Shown: positions 1 to 11,975 of the stretch, in pieces
How the letters are laid out: each line of letters begins with the position of its first letter
Numbering within the stretch: the stretch's first letter is position 1
Source: Palaemon carinicauda
Lineage: Eukaryota > Arthropoda > Malacostraca > Decapoda > Palaemonidae
Assembly (NCBI RefSeq): GCF_036898095.1
Contig: NC_090726.1
Coordinates: 36,543,513-36,607,512 of the forward strand
Length of the DNA stretch: 64,000 bases
Direction of reading: 5' to 3'
Position numbers and translations under genes: made by a program
Notes under the pieces: model-generated
Seen by the model: only the letters and a program-made list of their open reading frames with translations
What the model was told of the DNA's origin: nothing
Database searches by the model: none

Positions 1-581
1 CCTACACTTCCATTTATTGTGCTAAACCATAATAATAGGAAACCCTCCTTTCCATTATTTCTCTCTCTCTATTAGTTAGTGCCGCCAGGTACTAACCTAA
101 CCCCGGTAGTGTACCGGTAAAGCTACAGTATACAACAATACAGTAGTACAAGTAATTTCTAACATACTCTGTGTATCCTATCACAGTCTAATGTTGGGAC
201 CGCATACCATGTTGAGGTTGAGTAATCCCTCAACACCCAGATGAATCCTTTGATCACCGGGACCCATATAAAACACCGATCAGTATTAATATACTACAGG
301 TGGAGAAGTTAGTATAAATATTTACTAACCCCGTCTCTACGTACGAGAGTCGTTCCACCCTGTATTCTCCCTTATAGGGAATCTAAATATTAATATTGAC
401 AGAGGTCTCAGCGATTGCCTGGGAGAGGAATCACAGATATGTGTCTTTCCTATTTCCTTTCTAGTTACTATCCTAAGCTATTAATTACAATAGTAAGTAT
501 TACTATTAAATGTATGCATTTATATCAATGATATAAACAACTGAATACTCATCAAATCGTTTTCCTTTACAGGAGGAGCCA
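1..581 (+). other. Non-coding leader of a retroelement, ending at a splice-acceptor-like site
   Basis: No credible coding frame is visible. The stretch leads directly into the gag-like gene starting at 582. Bases 561-572 read as a pyrimidine-rich tract ending in AG, 9 bases before the ATG. The opposite-strand copy of the element has the same arrangement (AG at 4294-4293 on the minus strand), so a spliced leader intron is plausible. From about 490 onward the sequence is matched in inverted orientation near 4280-4360. Seen: the acceptor-like tract and inverted match. Inferred: that the leader is spliced. Confidence 0.45.
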
Positions 582-2548
582 ATGGTGACGTGTGCAGTTG
601 TGTTCTGCAACCACAAGAGTAAGGACTTTTGTGGGCATACGATGTGCAGGTCTCATGCCCCCTGCTGCATCGTATCTGGATCCCTGAGGTACTGGGACCC
701 TAAGGGTTGCTCCAACTGCTCGACCTTGCTGTCCAACGGCTTTGGAGAATCCATCCCTGTCTCCATAGAGGCTAGGGATAGAGCAAGGGAAACTCTTCAT
801 AGGTGGGTATGAGGGTTCCAAAAGAACTCTCCAGGACCTTACCTGCCCAATGAATCTCTCAGGTGCCTTCTGTTCCCTAAGGCTCACCCTAGTGCGGTAG
901 TGTCCCAGGAACAGGCCCAGCCTCCCCTCATCCAACTGAAGGTCGACGCAGACATCCACAAGGCAATTGAAGGCATGGACATCCACCAAGAACGGATGTC
1001 AGGAAGTGTCTACCGACACTGAACAGGACCTACTGTAAGAAGGCCCTTAAGAAAATGTGGTTCAACCACTAACAGAGGAAGAAGGATCCGTTTCGACGGT
1101 GACTGAGGACCCCCAGTTCACCGTGACGGCATATCAACCTATGCTGTCGACCTCTTCAGCCCCAACTCCCCAACCGACTACACAGGTCGACAGTAGCAAG
1201 GTGCTCCTACCGTCGATCCAGCAGATGTTGGAAGTGTTCCGGAAGGAACAAGAGGAGATGAAGCAAGACATCAAGCAGACGAAGAGCGAGGTACAAGAAG
1301 GGAAGCGTCCTGGAACTTCCAGGGGCTATACTAAACACCTTAAAGTATCAGACCTCCCTCACTGCACCGAAACCAACCCCTGGAGGTATACGGAGCACAT
1401 GCCCATGATGAATGGGAAGCTATTCACCTCTGAGAAGTGGGGGCCAAGCCACTTGAAGATCTTGAATTCTGGCCCGGCTTTTCAGCCTACCCAGATTGTT
1501 ACGTGAGACTGCGAGATGACGGTACCAAAGGAAGTCATTGTCTTCGAACATGACAAGGCACAGGCCATCCTTACCAAGACCCTGAAAGGAGCCGGATGCA
1601 CCAACTCCAAAGTCTCAGCACTGAGCAAGAGGCATCCAACCTCTATTGCTCTTTCCTCCAGAGCTTTCCCCTTTTCGGAGAAAGCCCTCGACTGTGTCAT
1701 TAAAGCAGTCGAAGAGGGCAAACCCTGCCCAATCCTAGAGGAATGTAAGCCATTATCTCTAGCTATGCCCATCTGCGAGGAGAAGTGGAAAGAGGTACAT
1801 CTAACCTTCTCCGTCTCGAAGTTGGATCCGGAGATAGCAGGCCAACAGTTCAATGAGAACCTTCCAAAGTGGCCAGATCATCTCTTGAGAAGGGAACAGG
1901 AGACGAAAGAAAGACTTGCCGCCTCCCTGTCTCATCAGAACTGCTTGGAAATGTGTGCAGGTCTACATAACGCCCCAGACATGTACATCGTCTTAGCCAA
2001 GTCTCACATGGGTACCCTTATGAAGGACCTGTATGCTTTTGTCAGGTCAAGGAGGACCTGTAGAGAGCACATGTTCGCAGCAGCAACGGTGAAACACGAA
2101 CCCAGAAAACTGATTTCATCATGTATCTGGGGCAAAGACCTTTTCCCACAGGAAGTGGTCCAAGAAGTCATTGCCAAAGCCACCAGGGAGAATAGAAACC
2201 TTCTCCAAAAATGTGGCATGTCTTCAAAGAGGAAGTCTTCCTCAGACGGAGGTCCCCAGCCTAAGAACAAGAAGGCAAGAAGACCACGTAGACCTGCACA
2301 ACTTCCGGCCACGGTGCCTCAAATGGTAGCCAAGCCTCAAACCACCTTCCAGATGGTCCCTCAACAGTTGGTAGTCCAGTCACCTGTATTTAACCCAGGC
2401 TTTGAGAGGCACTCGACTACCTTTCAGCCCTACAAAGGTAGAGGCCCAAAAAGAGTTTCCTCCGGAAACCCCCAAGGGGTAGGGGAGGACGCGGTCACGG
2501 AAACAAGTCCTCAGAAACCCCTAAGCAAAGAGGGGCTCCAGGTAGGGG
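582..2548 (+). pseudogene. Retrotransposon gag-like gene, copy 1 (broken)
   Basis: This is a decayed gag-like gene. The ATG at 582 opens a Cys/His-rich N-terminal module (many CxxC and H..C spacings, likely metal binding) that runs into a TGA at 810-812. The inverted partner has an Arg codon (AGA) there. After a frame change, a glutamine/lysine-rich stretch likely to form a coiled coil follows (about 1054-1330). Then comes a core domain in the same frame after a single TGA at 1504-1506 (1516 onward). It ends in a very basic tail, KKARRPRRP, as expected of a nucleic-acid-binding structural protein. No reverse transcriptase follows, because the element is cut by the inversion near 2548. I recognise it as retroelement gag from domain order and repetition in the window. 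Whether it belongs to a DIRS, Gypsy or other lineage is not settled. Confidence 0.6.
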
Positions 2549-2599
2549 GCAGACTTTTTTACTTCCGGGTTCGCTGGACCTTGGTCATGGTCACGGTCG

Positions 2600-4283
2600 G
2601 AAGTTGTGCAGGCCTACGTGGTTTCTTTGCCTTCTTGTTCTTAGGCTGGGGACCACTGTCTGAGGATGATTTCCTCTTAGAAAACATGCCCCACTTTTGG
2701 AGAAGGTTCCTATTCTCCGTGGCGGCCTTGGCGATAACTTCCTGAACCACATCTTGTGGGAAAAGGTCTTTGCCCCAGATATATGATGTGATCAGCTTCC
2801 TGGGTTCGTGTTTCACCGTTGCTGCGGCAAACACATAATCTCTACAGGTCCTCCTTGACCTGACGAAGGCATACAAGTCCTTCACAAGGGTACCCATGTG
2901 GGACTTTGCTATAGCTAGGCCTGCACACATTTCCAGGCAGTTCTGATGAGACAAAGAAGTGGCTAGTCTCTCTTTTGTCTCCTGTTCCCTTCTCAAAAGT
3001 GCTATCTCCGGATCCAACTTAGAGACGGAGAAGGTTAGATGTACTTCTTTCCCCTTCTCCTCGCAGGTAGGCATGGCTAGAGATAATGGTTTACATTCCT
3101 CTAGGAATGGGCACAGTTTGCCCACATCGACTCCTCTCATGACACAGTCAAGGGGTTTCACCGAAAAGGGGAAAGCTCTGGAGGAAGGAGCAATGAAGGT
3201 TGGGTGCCTCTTGCTCAAAGCCGAGCCTTTGGAGTTGGTATATTCGGCTACTTTCAGGGTCTTGGTTAGGATATCCTGTGCTTTGTCATGCTCAAAGACA
3301 ATGACTTCCTTCGGTAGCGTCTCCTCACGGGATGCTGGTTCATCCCGCAGTCTTGCGTAGAAATCTGGGTATGCTGAAAAGCTGGGCCAGAATTGGAGAT
3401 CTTCAAGGGGCTTGACCCCAAACTTCTCGGAGATATACTGTAGAGCTTCCCATTCATCATGGGCATGGGCTCCGTGTACCTCCAGGGGTTGGTTTCAGAG
3501 CAGTGAGGTAGGTCAGATACTTTAAGGGGCTTAGTAGAGCCTCTGGAAGCTCCAGAGCGTTTACCTTCCCTTACCTCTCTCTTCGTCTCTTTGAGATCTT
3601 GCTTTATCTTCTGTTGTTCTTTCCGGAACACTGCCAACATCTGCTGGATCGACTCTAGGAGCGCTTCGCTCCTGCCGACCTGCACATCCGTTTGGGGAGT
3701 TGGGGCTTAAGAGGTTGACGGCATAGGTTGATATGGCGTCATGGTGAACTGAGGGTCCTCAGTTACCGTCGAAACGGATCTTTCTTCATCCGTAGGTGGT
3801 TGAACCACTTCTTCTTCAGGCCCTTCTTGCAGTAGGTCCTTTACGGTGTTGATGGACACCTCCGACATCCGTTCTTGGTAGATGTCCATGCCTTCCAGTG
3901 CCTTTTTGATGTCTGCGTCCACTGTCAATTGGATGAAGGGAGCCTTGACCTGTACCTGGGGCACAACCATGCTGGATTGAGCCTTAGGGAACAGAAGGCA
4001 CCTTAAAGATTCGTTAGGTAGGTAAGGTCTCGGGGGAGTTCTTCTGGAACCCTCTTACCGACCTCCGAAGGGTTTCCCTTGCTGTATCCCTTGACTCCGT
4101 AGTGTCAGGGATCTCTTCCCCGAAGCTTTCCGTCAGCAAGGTCGAGCAGATGGAGCAACCCTTCCGGTCCCAGTACCACAGGGATCCAGATACAATGCAG
4201 CAGGGGGCATGAGACCTGCACATCGTATGCCCACAAAAGTACTTACTCTTGTGGTTGCAGAACACGACTGCACACTTCACTAT
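2600..4283 (-). pseudogene. Retrotransposon gag-like gene, copy 2 (broken, inverted)
   Basis: This is the same gag-like gene as at 582-2548, on the opposite strand and arranged tail to tail with it. It has the same Cys/His-rich start (4280-4014), acidic linker (3970-3707), coiled-coil-like segment and core (3685-3266, 3218-2600) and a basic KKAKKPRRP tail. It is broken differently. The start codon that is ATG in copy 1 is ATA here (4283-4281). There is an in-frame stop near 3707 and a frame change between 3266 and 3218. Part of the core present in copy 1 (the stretch reading NENLPKWPDH) is missing. Different lesions mean the two copies decayed independently after they separated. Confidence 0.6.
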
Positions 4284-4360
4284 TGGCTCCTTCTGTAAGG
4301 AAAGAAAAGGTGAAGTGAGTATTCAGTTTATATCATTGATATCAATGCATACTTATCAAT

Positions 4361-4792
4361 AGGAGGGCTACTGCCACCTACTGTCTCCTTGCCAGAATGA
4401 GTTCTAATTGAAGGGGAGGAATGCATCTGATTCTAGCTTCCATCCAGCCACAACTTTTGCCGCCAGCTGTACTGCCAGTTGCAAGGTCTGTGGATGGCAG
4501 TCCAAGAGAGGACTGAAGAATTCTCAACAGTATAATGGGTTTCCCACTTGCAGCCATTAGGGCTGGGTCAGTCTTTCCCACTGGGGCATTTGCTTCCAGT
4601 GAAGGTAGGACATAAGGAGTTGGCCGAGGCGGCAACCTAACCACCACTGGTAGGGTCCCGGCCAGCAACTTGGTCAACTCAGCAAGCCGGGATGATTGTA
4701 GAATACCGGCCAAAAGTATGTTGTGACGGCTAAGCCGCCCCTAAAGGATAGAAGGGGGAGGGAAAACGATTTTGAGCGACGCGAAAAATCTA
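4361..4792 (-). other. Probable leader segment of the minus-strand gag element
   Basis: This lies between the gag copy on the minus strand and the terminal inverted-repeat region to the right. A frame of 111 codons is open on the minus strand, but the composition (short Pro/Leu/Ala-rich, no motifs) gives no support for a protein. I read it as leader or degraded spacer DNA of the same retroelement. Confidence 0.35.
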
Positions 4793-5905
4793 TTTTCGGG
4801 TGAGGTAGCCATGTCGTCCTGATGGAAGTTCCTTCATAGTAGCTTCCTAAGTTATATTCAACTACAGTGATATATCCCAGAGAATTTTACTTAAGGTGTC
4901 CAGAATTCTAACTCCTGGCACGAATATCCCTGGCTTTCACCTTATGGGATATCGCATATCAGAGGACGTATTCTTGACACGCTCCATAGCTATCTACACC
5001 CCTGTCCAGAATTCTAACTCCTGGCACGAATATCCCTGGCTTTCACCTTATGGGATATCGCATATCAGAGGACGTATTCTTGACACGCTCCATAGCTATC
5101 TACACCCCTAATAGCGTTTAAGCTTCGAGAGGGAAAGTGGCAAGAATTGTAGGTGGGCCGTTATGGCAACACTCCTACTCGTTCTATAGTTGGGCGCCAG
5201 TATGACGTCACGTCCCGGCGCCATCTTGTCATTCTTTCTCAAGTAGCGTACCTAGCTCGGTGTTTTCCCTGTGCCTTTCGCTATTTTGGATTATCTTTAC
5301 TGCTATGATGCTTTCACCAGCTTCATCTGCCTCTGGAAAGTTGAGTATTATCTTTGATTTGTATAAATGTAAGCTCTTGCCAATTTTTCTTTTTGATTAA
5401 AGTCGTAATTAACGTAACAAGAGCTTTTGCCTAACCGGATGGTGTCATGAACGCAGTCGTTCTTTATGCATGTGCCAGAACTCAACTTTCCAGAGGATGA
5501 AGATGCTGGAGATTGCATGATTAATATTCCGATAACTTCCAACAACACCGGGAAAACATTGGGAGAAAACTTAGATTATAATGCTACAAGTAAAGGAATG
5601 GCGGCAGGTAGTAGTACGGATAGGAGGTCCACTGGGTACCTAGAACGGCAACCCCTTTCTTTCGCCACTTTTCCCCCTTACATCAAAGAGTTAAATCTAT
5701 TCGGGGTGAAGATTGCTATGTGTCGTATCTAAAAAATACGTCCCTGATCCCTTGCGATATCCTTAATTTGATACTCGCGCCAGGAGTTAGAATCCTGGAG
5801 ACCTTCGGTTTATTTCTCTGGGAGTATCACTGTAACAAATATCCCTTAGAAAGCTACCTAAAGGAACCTTTCATCAGGACGACATGGCCGAGCCCAAAAA
5901 TACCA
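4793..5905. repeat. Fold-back (inverted) terminal repeat structure
   Basis: The left arm (about 4793-5350) and right arm (about 5475-5905) are imperfect reverse complements. Both contain the block with GCCATGTCGTCCTGATG, then 'aattctaactcctggc', then a stretch near 'gggatatcgc', then a block with 'aaagttgag'. The centre lies near 5410. Such paired termini are what DIRS-like or fold-back elements have, and the region directly precedes the minus-strand gag gene. The left arm has expanded by a tandem duplication (4901-5110). Confidence 0.6.
4901..5110. repeat. 106-bp tandem duplication (2 units)
   Basis: Two almost identical units start at 4901 and 5007. Each begins 'cagaattctaactcctggc' and ends near 'ctatctacacccct'. 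The opposing arm at 5600-5905 holds a single equivalent, so this is a duplication within one arm. Confidence 0.85.
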
Positions 5906-6283
5906 TTTATTGACCTGATAAACACTGTGCTACCATTTTCAAGTTTATATGTATTAGAGTATTATTATCATTACTACAGGTCCTCAACTTGCAAACATTC
6001 GGAGATACAAACATGTATCCCAACTGAAAATAATAAAGATAAAATAAAGAAATACTGTAATAAAACAATATCACTTTATTTTATACTGTAAGCAAAACAA
6101 CATTTGTAATAACCTGACATCTATTTCATATGAAACCTGACTACAGTGGTATTTGTTGACTTTTGTGGTTGGAAATCATAGGCATGGAATTCAGGTTAGG
6201 CCTACCCAAGGTCAAAACTTAACAAAATTGGACTTTAAAACAGCTTCTTGGAACCATTTTTAAGTTTTGTAAGTTAAGGACCT
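5906..6283. other. A+T-rich non-coding stretch
   Basis: Nothing recognisable was found. It lies between the fold-back repeat and LINE fragments, inside or beyond the host gene on the minus strand. Confidence 0.4.
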
Positions 6284-6990
6284 TCTGTAGTCAAGCTAGA
6301 ACCCTGTTGGAAAAGCAGAAGGCTACAAGCACAAGGGCTCCAATTTGGAAAGTAACCCAATGATGACGGGAAATAAGGGACTAGCAAATAAGCTATATGT
6401 AAGTAACAAATAAAATACGTAAAACATTTTAATATCAGTAACAATATTGAAATCATCATCATCTCCTCCAACGCCTAGTGACGCAAAGGGCCTCTGTTAG
6501 ATTTCGCCAGTTGTCTCTATATTGAGCTTTTAAATCAATACTTCTCCATTCATCATCTCCTACTTGGCGTTTCATAGTTCTCAGCCATGTAGGTCTGAGT
6601 CTTCCAACATTAAAAAAGATCAGTCACATATAAAACAAAACGAGTTTTATGTTAACCAGTTCAACAGAAACGAATTTACAAAAAGTTCGAACTTTTAAAG
6701 TTCCATTGATTTAACTACCTGAAAACTATTCCACAATCTGATCACAGCTGGAATAAAACTTATAGGATACTGTGTAGTATTTATTGCGACTTATGATAGA
6801 GAAGGCATGAATGAAGACCCGCCAGGAGAACAATACTCGAAATAAGGGAGAACAAATTAATTATATTTCCTAAAGATACATTGATCTCCAACAATTGTAA
6901 GACTTTCTCAATAAGCCATTTGTTGTGCTATTGAAGAAGAAACAGACCAAATATATTTCTCAAAAGTAAATTAGCAATCAGAACTTTAGA
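6284..6990 (-). mobile_element. Jockey-like LINE 3' fragment split by an RTE-like fragment
   Basis: 6284-6456 matches the 3' untranslated part of the LINE seen complete at 33925-35410 (the 'ctagttggaaaagca' and 'ctccaa' landmarks). 6604-6990 matches more upstream, decayed reverse-transcriptase sequence of the same family ('ggaataaaactt', 'ctttctcaataag'). Between them, about 6457-6603 is unrelated and looks like the end of an RTE-type LINE in minus orientation ('cgcaaagggcctctgtta'). No open frame survives. Confidence 0.5.
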
Positions 6991-7082
6991 AAAGACAAAT
7001 TGATTCTCATTTATACTCTTGTGATATCAAGGAGCAGAAATATAAAACCTAATAAAGAAAACAAAATGCACACAGATTTTAC

Positions 7083-7262
7083 CTCGATTGTATATGCAGA
7101 AGGTGGAATTTTTCGATCTTGTAGGTGATAAAGATATACTTTGTCATCTTCGATTGTCATTTCGGCAAATCGCAAACTTCTATGACTTGATTTCACTGCA
7201 AACACCTTTCCCGACGCAATAGTCTTCTTCCAGAAATCTGGATTTCGTTTCATCTCATCTGC
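7083..7262 (-). CDS. Internal exon of the host RING gene (proposed exon 3)
   Basis: This is a 180-base open exon of 60 codons in phase 0 at both ends. On the minus strand it is preceded by 'tatgtacag' (acceptor AG at 7264-7263) and followed by GTAAAA (donor GT at 7082-7081). The peptide is not transposon-like. It contains VFAVKSSHRSLRFA and VYLYHLQDRKIPP, with alternating hydrophobic residues suggesting beta strands. From memory, decapod RING proteins with a C-terminal domain carry a similar 'VFAV...LRYA.L...LYLH.LQ' stretch, which is why I assign it to the RING gene at 40.3 kb. Strand, order and phase agree, but no transcript evidence is available, so it could be an exon of another gene. Confidence 0.6.
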
Positions 7263-8129
7263 CTGTACATACGTTCATTAAGATATTTTTCTAAACATAA
7301 GATTCACAATTGTAATCATTTCATAGTTTTATGGTTTGTAATGAGGACAATCTCTAATTACTGGTAGGATAACATATATGACCCAATTCGTCATTACTTC
7401 TGAGAAAGTTCATGTTTTATTTTTACGAATAATTTGCGTCACTTAATCACAATGCCTAATGAATCTTTTGAGATGAGTTCTTACAGGATAGAATAATTTT
7501 ACAGAAGAATAAAAATCTAAATTTCAAATAACAAAATAAATTTTTCCTGGCCACAAAATCAAATTGATAAGACATTCCTCATGATCACTTTTACAATAAG
7601 AAAAAAAAAATACTTCTTCACACGTAAATTCTGTGGAAAGTATTACAATCTTCTCCAAAAGAGCCATAAATCAATGTGTGTGTACGTGTCCAGCAACACT
7701 AACCCGACAATCATCATCCACTAGCAGACGGGTGAACATGAGGGGAAAATTAAATCTAAAGCAAGTGCTTTCTACTATGGTGGGAAAAATAAATGACCAA
7801 TCCTTACATACTGTAGAGTATACAAAGGAATTATACATTCATATGCATATAACTTTCCATAGTAATTCATTCAATTCTTTATATCTTTTCTTACACCTTG
7901 TGTGAAGTGCTGTGTAATATTCGTGAAAATTTAATGACAAAGGAGCCTTTACAATTGTGTGTAAAGGGATCAGGTCTCTATACCACATGCAAAAGGTCTA
8001 GTCAGGTTCTCATTAATTGAGGAATTAAATATTTTAGATTAATAGAGAAAGAGGAAAGATTGTTAGCCTGATTTGGCCACATGTATGAAAAGGACGAATT
8101 GTTGATTCATTAAAAATGTATTATCATTA
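7263..8129. other. Intronic sequence without recognised features
   Basis: A+T-rich DNA immediately upstream (in gene direction) of the 7083-7262 exon. A 90-codon open frame on the plus strand at 7633-7905 has no recognisable motif and looks fortuitous. Confidence 0.4.
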
Positions 8130-8640
8130 TTAATAATAGCTAAGCTACAATGCTAGTTGGAAAAGCAGAATGCTATAAAACAAAGGCCCAGGCAGGGAAA
8201 AATAGCCCTGTGAGGAGAGGAAAGTAAGGAAATAAATAAACGATATATATGAAAAGTAATGAATAAGGAATATAAACTATCTCAAGATCATAATAACATT
8301 AAACCATGAACTACTTGTCATATATAAACTTTTAAGACATACTCATGTCAGCTTGTTCAACAACAACAACAACAAAAAAGCATTTGCTGCAAGTTTGAGC
8401 TATGAATTTCCACTGATTCAACTGGCTGATTAGGAAGATCATTCCATAATTTGGTCACAGCTGCAATAAAACTTCTATAATACTATGCAGTATTGTGCCG
8501 TATGATGGAGAAGAAAAAACTCTTGAGACTAACTGCATTACTACATAGAGGATGATACAGTCTAGGAAGATCCAAATGCAAAAAATGGTTAGAATTATGA
8601 AAAATCTTATGCACCATGAATAAAGAACTAACAGTACTTA
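8130..8640 (-). mobile_element. Jockey-like LINE 3'-end fragment
   Basis: It begins with an ATTATTATTAATAA-like microsatellite tail and the 'aagctacaatgctagttgg' block. It continues into decayed C-terminal coding sequence of the same family as 33925-35410 ('aggaagatcattcca', 'aaaatcttatgca'). It is 5'-truncated and abuts the 3' end of the CR1-like LINE at 8641. Confidence 0.6.
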
Positions 8641-8739
8641 CTTTGACGGCTGCTTTTCCGGTCCCATATAGCAGGGGAACCCCTATCTCTACAGGACCTC
8701 CACTGTCGTTTTAACTTGTTCGTTCCGAGTATTTAACGT

Positions 8740-10700
8740 TCCATATGACATATTATTCATTTACTGTTAAATCGTCACTGTTTCCTCTTGAAAGCCTTAA
8801 TGTCTTCAATCATTCGGATGTCTCAGGGGAGCTTATTATATACTGTCTCAGGGCCGCATATTTAAAGGCTCTGGAGCCTAAAGTAGACACATATCTAGGT
8901 TCCAACAGTTTGAAGCCATCTGTAAATCGTGTCAACACGATTTGTTGGCTGCGCAATATGTAGCAATTCTCCTAAGTATTTTGGACGACCGGTTCTGATA
9001 ACTTGGTGGGTTATTGTACATATTTTAAATTCAATTCTCACTTTAATCGGCAGCCAGTGTAAGTCAATTAGTATAGGGGTGATTCTTTCTCTAGGTGGGA
9101 CACCTTCTATCAGTCTTGCGCCTCTGTTCATTATGTTTTGTAATTTCTTAAGTTGCACTTTTGGTTAATTGTAATAGATAGAGTTGCTGTAGTCAATCCT
9201 CGTAATAACACAATTTATCACAAGTTTCTTTACAGAATTTTCGTCCAGATACTTTTTTATAAACGCAATATTTCTAAGATGATAACCAGAAGTTTTTATT
9301 ACATTATTTATTTGGGCATTTAGAGACAGGTTACAGTCAAGAAATACACCTAGATCTCGAACTTTACTAGACATCGGCACCGAGTCATTATTTATGTTCA
9401 TTTGAATATCATCAAGTTTCTCACGCTGTTTCTCTTACCCACCACCATAAATTCAGTTTAGTTATCATTTAATTTTAGTTGTTTAAATGTCATCCATTCT
9501 CTAACACTATCAAGGATTCGGCTTAGAGTTTCAGTAGTGTCATCTATATCATTTATGGAAAAGTAAAATTGTGTGTCATCCGCAAATAGTTTGAACTTCA
9601 CGCCATGCCTTTGTAGTATTTTCGATAGACCAATAGTATAGATGCAGAATAAGATTGGGCCAAGTACGCTCCCCTGGGGTACCCCTCTGTTTAAGGGTTT
9701 ATATGATGAATAAGAGATTCCAATTTGTACACACTAATTTCTACCAACTAAGCAGCCTTTTAGGTATTCAAAGGTTTGATCTTCAACGCCGATGGACCGT
9801 AGATCATTTAGTAGCAGTTCATGCATACCTGTTTCAAAAGCAGCACTGAGATCGAGCAATATTAAAATACCACATTTATTTTCATCCATCATTTCCCGCA
9901 TATCATTTACAATAGAGCAGATGGCTGTCTCCGTAGAGTATAGTTTTCTGTAAGCAGATTGGTTGTCAGGCAAAGCTTATATTACTTCTAAGTGACTAAC
10001 TAGTTGTTCAAGAATTACATATTCAAGCCCTTTTGAGACAAAGGATAGATTTGAAATAGGTCTATATGAGCTTAATTCCTGGTAGTCCAGTGCATTTTTC
10101 AAAACTGGTGTGACTATAGCCATTTTCTCAGATTTGGGAAATTTACATTCATCAATGCTTGCATTTGCTATTCTCATTATTATTTCAGCTAGACTAGAAA
10201 AGTTTCTCTCTCCAATTTCTTCAGATATTGGCCTAGGATCGATTGCGCAGTTTGTTTTCTTTGCTCTCTTGATAATTCTGATGTCATCTTGTGTTATGTT
10301 GTTAAATCGTATAAATTTTGTCTGTGTGCCTGGTGTATCATTAATCTGATGTTGAGTATTTACAAATGACCTGGTTATATTTTCAATTTTGTTTTTAAAG
10401 AATACTAGAAAATCATTTGCTAGTTCCTGGTCACCATCCATTAGGTAGCTTCATTTCTTTTACATTTCCCATTATACCATTCAGGAGACGATATAACTTA
10501 TTTTTGTCTGTTGCTGCTTCGAGGATCTTTCTCTTATAGTATTCACTTTTTTTCCTTCTTAGTAGGTAGTTATATTGACACGCAGCAGTTTTGTATTCTA
10601 CCCAAGTAGGCTAACTTTCAGTTTTTAACCTATTCCACTTTCTTTCTTTACATCTTTTTTTCCCTCTTTTTCACCAGTCTCTCCATCAAACCAAGGAGAA
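8740..10700 (-). pseudogene. Reverse transcriptase of the CR1-like LINE
   Basis: Readable blocks on the minus strand are, in order: a fingers region with SSYRPISNLSFVSK (near 10060); LLDLSAAFET, equivalent to the usual LDLSAAFDT (near 9860); GVPQGSVLGPILF (near 9680); FADDTQFYFS, the catalytic FADD box (near 9560); thumb and C-terminal segments with DLGVFLD (9401-9165); and LHWLP..RI.FK (9158-8895). These define a non-LTR reverse transcriptase. It is broken by at least four stops or frame changes between 8740 and 10441. Confidence 0.75.
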
Positions 10701-10927
10701 TGGTCTTTTACAGTTATAGTCTTTTCCAACGGTGGGAACATAGTATCATATTCACTTTTACTCACTTTATTATAAGTGGTAACACACTTAGCTCCCAACT
10801 GACGATGGTCATCATGACCACAGGAAATGTTGATAGCATCATTTATTTTCCTTGTAACTACTTCAATAACTACGGTAGGAGAAAAATTGGATTTATATCT
10901 ACGGTTTATTTTTTTTTACTAACTGGG

Positions 10928-11500
10928 TGTGTAGAAGGACTGGGTAGAAGGAATTATGTAGTTGTCATGGGAGACTTAAATGCTAGAGCGGGTGCTGGAG
11001 AGGTAGAAGGTGTCATTGGGAAGTATGGCGTACCAGGTGAAAATGAGAGTGGCGAGAGACTGGTAGATATGTGTTGAGCAAGAGATGGTGATAAGCGCTA
11101 GCTTTTTCAAAAAGAAAGATAAAAACAAGTATACATGGGTAAGAGTGGCAAATGGAAGAGTGGTAGAAAGGGTGTTAATGGATTATGTGTTGATAACTAA
11201 AAGAATGTTTGGAAGATTGAAAGACGTGCACGTGTTTAGGGGTATGGCTAATTGTATGTCTGATCATTTTTTGGTGGAAGAAAAATTAATTGTAGCAAAA
11301 GAGTGGGAGAATAGAGTAGGGGGATGTAAAAGGGAGCTAGTGAGGGTTGAAGAGCTAACAAAACCGGGGGTAAAAACTAAGTATCAAGAAAGGTTGAAAA
11401 TGGCCTATGACAGAGTGAAAGTAAGAGAAACTGGTAATTTAGAGGAGGAGTGGAAGTTAGTAAAAGAAAATTTTGTTGGGATTGCAAGTGATGTGTGAGG
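10928..11500 (+). pseudogene. Endonuclease part of the RTE-like LINE
   Basis: The C-terminal half of an apurinic-type endonuclease is present. It shows GDLNARAG (metal-binding D and N), the phrase YTWVRVANGRVVERVLMDYVL, and MSDH, the catalytic Asp-His pair. A TGA at 11076-11078 and a frame change split it. The N-terminal half is missing because of 5' truncation. Confidence 0.65.
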
Positions 11501-11665
11501 CAAGAAGTTTGTTGGAGGCAGCACGAGGAAGGGCAGTGAATGGTGGAATGAAGGAGTTATGGTAAAAGTGGAAGAGAAGAAGAGGGTTTTTGAAGAATGG
11601 CTGCAGTGATAGTGTAGAGAAGTATGAAAGATATAGAGAGAAAAATATGGAAGTAAAGCGCAAGG

Positions 11666-11975
11666 TATTATTATTATTATTATTACTATCCAAGCTACAA
11701 CCCTAATTGGAAAAGCAAGATGCTATAAGCCCAGGGGCTCCAACAGGGAAAAATAGCCCAGTGAGGAAAGGAAATAAGGAAATAAATAACTGAAGAGAAC
11801 AAATTAACAAATCATTCTAAAAAAAAGTAATGTCAAAAGAGATATATCATATATAAACTATTAACAACGTCAACAACAAATATGTCATATATAAACTATA
11901 AAAAGACTCATGTCCGCCTGGTCAACAAAAAAGCATTTGCTCCAACTTTGAACTTTTGAAGTTCTACTGATTCAA
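11666..11975 (-). mobile_element. Jockey-like LINE 3' fragment nested in the RTE-like LINE
   Basis: It begins with (ATT)n and 'actatccaagctacaaccct', then 'gctccaacagggaaaaatagcccagtg', and ends at 'ctactgattcaacag'. Removing it rejoins the RTE reading frame (KRKV...REAKRA across 11665/11976). It is a short 5'-truncated copy of the family at 33925-35410. Confidence 0.75.

Larger units (their letters stand above)
490..4360. repeat. Long inverted repeat made by two gag regions
   Basis: Arms at roughly 490-2310 (plus) and 2600-4360 (minus) carry the same leader end and gag gene in opposite orientation. A spacer of about 290 bases separates them. Each arm has scattered substitutions, small indels and its own stops, so the arrangement is not recent. 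It could come from insertion of one element beside another or from a fold-back rearrangement of one element. Confidence 0.6.

Noticed and set aside
1482..1853. Antisense open frames over the gag-like gene
   Set aside because: Shadows of the real frame with no motifs.
5348..5548. 66-codon minus-strand frame as a host exon
   Set aside because: It sits at the centre of the fold-back repeat and its residues change with the repeat arms.
7633..7905. 90-codon plus-strand frame as a small gene
   Set aside because: No motif, no splice context, low-complexity composition; probably chance in intron DNA.
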